A stretch of DNA of 64,000 nucleotides, taken from positions 17,210,001 through 17,274,000 of the forward strand of contig JALMGJ010000008.1 in NCBI GenBank assembly GCA_023362775.1. Direction: 5' to 3'. Each line of letters starts with the position of its first letter. Positions within the stretch are counted from its first letter, which is position 1. Under the pieces are notes generated by a model. It made no database searches. It was not told where the DNA came from and saw only the letters and a list, made by a program, of their open reading frames with translations. A program made the translations under genes and the position numbers. This DNA comes from Charina bottae. Taxonomy: Eukaryota; Chordata; Lepidosauria; Squamata; Charinaidae. Positions 58,609-64,000 of the stretch are shown here, in pieces.

Positions 58609-58938
58609 CAGAGCTTTCCAAACTGTGTCGCGACACAAAAGTGTGTGGCCACACACAGCGTGGTGTGTCACCACACCACCCGGAAGCGGCGGCACGTGCG
58701 TGTACAGTGGCCGCGGCAGCGGCGCGGCTTCCACCTTTTAGCGGAGGCTGCCGCCGCTGCCACCACCGCCGTGCACATGCGCACCGCCGCACACCCTCTG
58801 CCACCACCGTGCACGCGCGTGCCACCACACGCCCCCCTGTGCCGCCGCCATGCACGTGCACCCCCCGCGCCGCCGCCATGCGCACACACGCCACCGCCGC
58901 TGGTGTGTCGCCAGTGGCGGCACTTTTGAAAGCCCTGG
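58609..58938. mobile_element. hAT-type MITE-A, copy 4 (about 330 bp)
   Basis: Ends CAGAGCTTTCCAAA and, inverted, C(C)AGGGCTTTC. The flanks tataagag at 58601-58608 and 58939-58946 support an 8-9 bp duplication. The terminal 70 bases match the other copies. The centre (about 58680-58900) is replaced by a CG-rich series of ccgccgccacc and cacgcgcgtg words, so it is longer and different inside. Confidence 0.85.
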
Positions 58939-59206
58939 TATAAGAGAGTACTCACCTCCTGAGTGAGAGACGGGGTGAGAGGGAGTGGATGAGTTGTCCC
59001 CCGGCCGACCAGTGAGAGAAGTCGAGGGGGGCATAGCGAATGGATGGGTGATGGTTAGGCCTAATGGCACCGAGAGCAGGAGCTGGTGCACTGCAGGGCC
59101 TGCCATCGCCCTGTGGGTGATTGAGAGTGTGAGGATGTATGAGTGGATGGAGGGATCCCTATTTTGAACCAGGGACTCCGGAGGTCCAGGATTCAGGGCA
59201 ACTGGA

Positions 59207-59917
59207 TTGGGAGTCTCGGGGGGCTGTAGGGCAGGTCACATCATTGAGGTGGTGACAGGTTGGGGACATTTTGTTGGGAGCTGGAGGGCAGGCCATCTTT
59301 GGGGAAGACGCCCCCGGTGTTTGTTACCGGTGGTGTGTTCCGGCCCTCTGAGCTCAGACCCAGGCCCTGGTCAGCAGATCCGTAGGGCCCCTGTTCTTCG
59401 GCTGCTGCTTCTTAATGCCAGGTCAGTAAACAACAAAGCCCCCCTCATACATGATGTGATCGTCGAGGAGGGGGCAGACCTGGAGTGTATTACCGAGACC
59501 TGGCTGGGCCCTGAAGGGGGGGTACCCCTTTCGGAAATGTGCCTGGCCAGGTTTATGGTATGGCACCAGCCGAGACTTCAGGGCAGGGGAGGAGGGATGG
59601 CTGTGGTCATCCGAGAGTCTCTAGAGGCCTACAGGGGCACTGCTCCACAAGTAGCTGGTTGTGAGACCCTGTTTTTCAAGTTGGGTTCCCAAGAACAGTT
59701 GGGAGTGTTGCTATTGTACCAGCCTCCCTGCTGCGTAGCAACCTCCCTGCCTGAGCTGCTGGAGCCCATGTTGGGGTTGGCGGTAGAGTTCCCCAGGCTT
59801 ATGGTTCTGGGGGACTTCTACTTGCCATCCCTGGGGTGTGCCTCAGAGGCAGCTCGGGAGTTCATGGCTACCATGGCAGCCATGGGCCTCTCCCAGATTA
59901 TTTGGGACCTGACTTGA
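59207..59917 (+). pseudogene. L2 endonuclease, second copy
   Basis: A 236-codon frame with LLLLNARSVNNK, DLECITETWLG, RGGGMAVVIRES and GDFYLP in order, collinear with the minus-strand copy at 48959-50128. The family's GDFN motif reads GDFY here, a change at a catalytic Asn position. It ends at a TGA (59915-59917). About 54 bases of the following segment, including the DLVFLSEQWQGD reading of the other copy, are missing. Confidence 0.85.
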
Positions 59918-59921
59918 GACA

Positions 59922-62198
59922 GTGGCCTCACCCCGGAGAGCTGCATCTATCCCCATTGTCATGGTCAGATCACGTCCTGGTGTCCTTGAGATTCTCCTAT
60001 GCCGCTCCCCTCCACAGGGAGGCAGGACCCATTCAATTGGTCCGGCCCTGGCAACTGATGGACCCAGAAGGGTTTCAGAAGAAGCTGGGGGTTATACCCA
60101 AGGATCTACTGCACGGTCCAGCAGAGTCCCTGGCCACTACCTGGAATAGGGAGGCGGCCAGGGCCTTAGACAGGATCACACCTGTGCGACCTCTCTTGTC
60201 CCATCAAACCCAACACTCCCCATGGTTCAGGGAGGAGTTGAAGATTTTGAAGAGGATTAAGAGACATCTAGAATGCCACTGGAGGAAGACAAAGACCGAA
60301 CCTCACCGAACACAAGCTAGAGCCACTGTTAAGGGCTACCTTGTGGCGGTAAGAGCGGCAAAACGTCAATATTTCTCCGCTCTTATTGCGTCTACAGAAT
60401 GCCGCCCAACGGCCCTGTTTAAGATCACTCGGTCCCTTTTAGGGAAGGTGCGTTCTGAGACCCAACTACAGGGCTGTGCAGAGGAGTTTGTTGTGCATCT
60501 GCAGGATAAAATCGCTTGGATCCATTCCAAGTTAGTCTCCAAGCGTGAGACAGGATCTGGGGAGATACCGGGGGAGCATACTTACCCAGTTATCTGGGAA
60601 CAGTTTGATCCTGTTGGGCCTAAGGAAGTGGACAGGATCCTCCGGACAGCAAATGCCACCACTTGTCATCTAGATCCATGTCCCTCCTGGCTGGTGAAAG
60701 CTGCTTGGGAGGTGACATGTGGCTGGGTCCAGGTGATGGTGAATGCATCCTTGAGAGAGGGGGTGTTTCCAACTACCTTTAAGGAGGCATTGGTGCACCC
60801 TCTCCTCAAGAAACCATTGCTGTACCCTATTGTACTGGACAATTTTCGTTCAGTCTCCCACCTCCCCTTTTTGGGGAAGGTGGTCCAGAAAGTGGTGGCG
60901 TTGCAGGTCCAGAGGATTCTGGATGAAACAGATTATCTAGACCCCTTTCAGTCAGGTTTCAGACCTGGATATGGGACAGAAACGGCATTGGTCGCACTTA
61001 TGGATGATCTCTGGCGAGAGCGGGATAAGGGCAGTGCATCCATCCTTGCTCTTCTTGACCTCTCAGCGGCTTTCAATACCATCAACCATGGTGTCCTTTT
61101 GGGTTGGCTCAGGGAGTTGGGGGTGGGCGGCGTAGTTTTACGCTGGTTCACCTTCCTCCAGGGCCGGTTCCAATCGGTGATGATAGGGAGCGAGAGATAC
61201 GACCCTCGACCCCTCCTTTGTGGGGTGCTGCAGGGTTTGGTTCTCTCTCCACTCCTTTTTAACATCTACATGAAACCACTGGGCAAGATCATCTGTCACC
61301 ATGGGATGAGGTATCATCAATATGCTGATGATACTCAATTATACATCTCCGTCCCGGGTGAGGTAAGTGATGCTGTGACTGCCCTCTCGAGGTGTCTGGG
61401 GGCTGTAGGGGCCTGGATGGGGTCCAACAGGCTTCAGCTGAACCCTGGTAAGACGGAGTGGCTGTGGGTTAATGGCTCTTCTGTATCCGGGACATTATCA
61501 TCTTTGGTTCTGGATGGGGTTGCACTGCCCCAGACAGACCCGGTGCGGAATTTGGGGGTCCTCCTGGATTCACGACTCCTGCTCGAAGAGCAGGTGGCAG
61601 TTGTGTGCAGAAGGGCCTTTGCGCAACTTTGTGTTGTGCACCAGTTACGCCCTTTCCTGGATCGGGAGGCCCTTTGAACAGTCACTCATGCCCTTGTTAT
61701 CTCCCATATAGACTACTGTAATGTGCTCTACATGGGGCTACCCTTGAAGAGTATCCGGAAGCTTCAGCTGGTCCAGAATGCGGCCGCGCGAGCTATCATT
61801 GGTGCCCCTAGATCGGCACACATAACACCTCTATTACACAAGCTGCATTGGGTGCCAGTCTGTTTCCGGGTCCAATTCAAGGTGTTGGTTATCACCTTTA
61901 AAGCCCTACATAGCATAGGGCCAAGTTACCTGAGGGACCGTCTTGTCCCAAATACATCAACCCACCTGATCATGCAGAGGGCATGCTTCGGACCCCATCT
62001 GTAAGAGAATTCCATCTGGTGGGGTCCAGGAGGCAAGCCTTCTCTGCAGCGGCTCCTGCCCTCTGGAACATCCTGCCCCCAGAGGTGAGGTTAGCCCCAT
62101 CGCTCCTGACCTTCCGGAGGAACCTGAAAACTTGGCTCTGCCACGTTGCTTGGGGCCGGGAAGGGAATAGTTACTCTTGGGGATGGCTAGTGCCTTAG
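59922..62198 (+). pseudogene. L2 reverse transcriptase, second copy
   Basis: Open from about 59922 to a TGA at 61675-61677, which falls where the other copy has CGG/CGA (DALRTVTHALV), so a C-to-T change is likely. A later frame (61723-62004) continues the C-terminal region. A frameshift near 61975 moves it into a third frame ending at 62198 (RRAFSAAAPALWNILPPEV). RT motifs: DLSAAFNTINH, GVLQGLVLSPLLFNIYM, YADDTQLYI. Motif A keeps its Asp, but the Gln-Gly of motif B is LQGL where the other copy has PQGS. Confidence 0.87.
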
Positions 62199-62405
62199 AG
62201 TGCTCCTCTCCCACATGGACTGAATTAGACCTTTTTGCCACTTTTGCCACTTGGATTTTATCCTGATTTTATAATTATTAATAGTTGTATATCATATTTA
62301 TATTTTATCCTTCTTGTTTTAATAGATTACCTTATTGTAAACCGCCCAGAGTCCCTCCCAAGGAGGGAGATGGGTGGTGATAGAAATTTGATAAATAAAT
62401 AAATA

Positions 62406-63212
62406 AATATTTCTGGATTCCTTAATCTTTGGATTATTTCACTCTTGCAAAGGAGTATAAAAGAGTTAGTATAAAAGAAGTACAAGAAAATGAAGAGTAG
62501 TAATAATACGGGGCAGCTATCAAGAGATGATATATGTTGTTGATACAGGAGAATCCACAGTTGCTGCTGTACTTGTTCATGTTCTTTAAAAAAAGCCTAC
62601 CAGATCAGAGTAAAGCCTTAGATAGAGATTCAAACAGAAAAGAAATGCTTAAAGAGCATTTTTTTAAAAAAGGGAGTCATGGCAGGTGAATGATGGTGTA
62701 GGTAATCATAGCTGAGTCTTGACCATGGTCTATGTTTGGTATATGAAAGCCTAAGGAAGTGGACAGGATTATAATAACAGGGTTATTCTTATTCATAAAA
62801 CCAAAAAAACATTTCTGTTGGAATGGTGACAACTGAATCATGACTGGGCAACCACAGGGAAAGGCAGGAGTGATATCACATGGATCATGACATCGTTTCC
62901 TAAATGGCACAAATTATGGACATCATTTGAATCATGACATCTGACACAAATTATATAATGTGTGTCATTTGCATGATGATGTCAAAATGGGTATGATATC
63001 ATCATGGTTTCTATAGGACATCTGTGAATTAATTCATAGTTGATATGTAATCATAAAAGGAGAGAACAAGGCATATGTTACTGCTCTCAGTCATGTGTAT
63101 TTTAAGTTTATTATTGCCTCCATTTCCCTGTCCATCAGAGATGCAAGTGGCAATGACATTGAAGCATTTGCAAAAAGGATGGGACTTTGATCACACAGTG
63201 GCAATCACCATT
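62406..63212. other. Intergenic stretch with a 21 bp L2-like word
   Basis: AT-rich. At 62748-62768 the word gcctaaggaagtggacaggat is identical to 21 bases of the L2 reverse transcriptase segment at 60619-60639. No longer L2 similarity was seen around it. No gene. Confidence 0.5.
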
Positions 63213-63370
63213 TTGTGGTGTCCTTGGTGCTCTCTGAGTTTGGTTGTTTGCTTGCAGATATTTTATTACCCAACTAGGTAACATCAACAGCACTGATGAT
63301 GTTACCTAGTTGGGTAATGAAACGTCTGCAAGCAAACAACCAAGCTCAGAGAGCACCAAGGACACCACAA
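63213..63370. repeat. Near-perfect inverted repeat: 74 bp arms, 10 bp loop
   Basis: The left arm 63213-63286 (ttgtggtgtccttggtgctc...ctaggtaacatca) pairs with the right arm 63297-63370 (tgatgttacctag...ggacaccacaa). I count four differences in 74 positions, all C/T or G/A, and the spacer is acagcactga. It could form a long hairpin in RNA or cruciform DNA. It has the form of a foldback or MITE-type element, but no target duplication was seen at its ends. Confidence 0.85.
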
Positions 63371-63555
63371 TTCAACCCTGAGCTACATACTGTATATTCT
63401 CTTCTATTGGAATCATCATCTTGACTTTTTTGATACACATCCCCTTCAGATGGCCCTGCACATCCTGGTTAAACTAGTACAATACTCATGTGGAGAGGCC
63501 TCAGACTTGCTATTAACTCCTCCTAAGTATTCAATTGTTGAACTACGCTTTAAGT

Positions 63556-63646
63556 TAATGTTTCTCAACCTTGGCAACATGCTGGCTGGGGAATTCTGGG
63601 AGTTGAAGTCCACATATCTTAAAGTTGCCAAGGTTGAGAAACACTG
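63556..63646. mobile_element. hAT-type MITE-B, copy 2 (91 bp)
   Basis: Ends TAATGTTTCTCAACC (first bases changed from CAGTG) and gttgagaaacactg. It is in opposite orientation to copy 1. The exact 8 bp flank ctttaagt lies at 63548-63555 and 63647-63654. Shorter than copy 1, with part of one arm lost. Confidence 0.9.
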
Positions 63647-63879
63647 CTTTAAGTAATCTATCATGATAGACAGCTCCTTCTGTCACACTGTGAGGCTTCT
63701 CCCAGACCAGTATGGGAGCTAAAGTGCTCATAGGCAAGGATTCAAGGAAACCCTTCTTGGTAAGATCATTTGTATCTCTTTGAACTAAGAAAACCAGCAA
63801 TTTCAAGTGGTAAGACTCAAGGCATAGATATAGCAAACCCAAACTTCAAACCGTACATTTCTTCATCCTGTCTATACAA
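63647..63879. other. Intergenic stretch without recognised features
   Basis: No gene or transposon seen. Separates MITE-B copy 2 from MITE-A copy 5. Confidence 0.5.
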
Positions 63880-64000
63880 CAGAGCTTTCCAAACTGTGTG
63901 TCGGGACACGTTAGTGTGTCAGCTGCAGTGTCTGGGTGTGTCTCGGCTGCTGCTGCCTCCAAGCCCTGCCAGGATTCCACGCAGGTCCTAGTGCCTGCCT
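63880..64000. mobile_element. hAT-type MITE-A, copy 5 (cut by window edge)
   Basis: Begins CAGAGCTTTCCAAACTGTGT, identical to copies 1 and 4, preceded by ctatacaa as a presumptive 8 bp duplication. The inner sequence (gtgtcagctgcagtgtctgg) departs from the other copies. The right end lies outside the window. Confidence 0.75.

Larger units (their letters stand above)
57595..62405 (+). mobile_element. Near full-length L2 LINE with nested MITE
   Basis: Starts near gatcgaagatggcaactg (57595), matching the 5' end of the L2 at 51186, and ends with gtaaaccgcccagagtccct...gggtggtgatagaaatttg and an (AAATA)n tail near 62405. The MITE-A copy at 58609 lies in its 5' UTR. Coding parts are 59207-59917 (endonuclease) and 59922-62198 (reverse transcriptase), with frameshifts and stops. 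Confidence 0.88.

Overview
The window is vertebrate genomic DNA, almost certainly from a squamate reptile (lizard or snake; I cannot place the species). The evidence is eight tRNA-headed SINEs of the Sauria type with a BovB-like tail, several BovB and L2 LINEs beside an almost full-length L1, hAT MITEs, a Tc1 element, and endogenous retroviral pieces. The only host coding sequence I can support is one small exon, about positions 17810-17887 on the minus strand. It starts MKRGRLPSSSEDSDDNG, which is the N-terminus of JADE1 (PHF17), a scaffold of the HBO1/KAT7 histone acetyltransferase complex.

Layout. 1-17809 lies downstream of that exon on the minus strand and reads as a long JADE1 intron. 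It holds BovB ends, a solo LTR, an antisense-placed retroviral env end with its 3' LTR, L2 fragments, four SINEs and microsatellites. 17888 to roughly 30-32 kb is the intron upstream of the start-codon exon. It holds two MITEs, a Tc1 remnant, and inside that a degenerate LTR retroelement. 29.7-32.8 kb is CpG-rich, has no repeats, and is the likely JADE1 promoter and 5' noncoding exon region. From 32.8 kb to the end is intergenic, built mostly of transposons.

The most structured part is 38.0-52.3 kb, where one BovB LINE has been split by an L2 tail, a hAT MITE, two Sauria SINEs and a 10.7 kb L1 insertion. The L1 itself carries a nearly intact 4.4 kb L2 in the opposite orientation. Target-site duplications support the L1 and MITE steps, so the order of insertion can be read. 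A second nearly full-length L2 lies at 57.6-62.4 kb, and it contains another MITE.

A recurring element is a GC-rich, palindromic hAT-type MITE (called MITE-A here), present five times. The four complete copies each have matching 8-9 bp target duplications. A near-perfect 74 bp inverted repeat with a 10 bp loop (63213-63370) is the other sequence I could not assign. No tRNA or rRNA genes, CRISPR arrays or bacterial features are present. Everything outside the JADE1 exon and CpG island is repeat or featureless AT-rich DNA.
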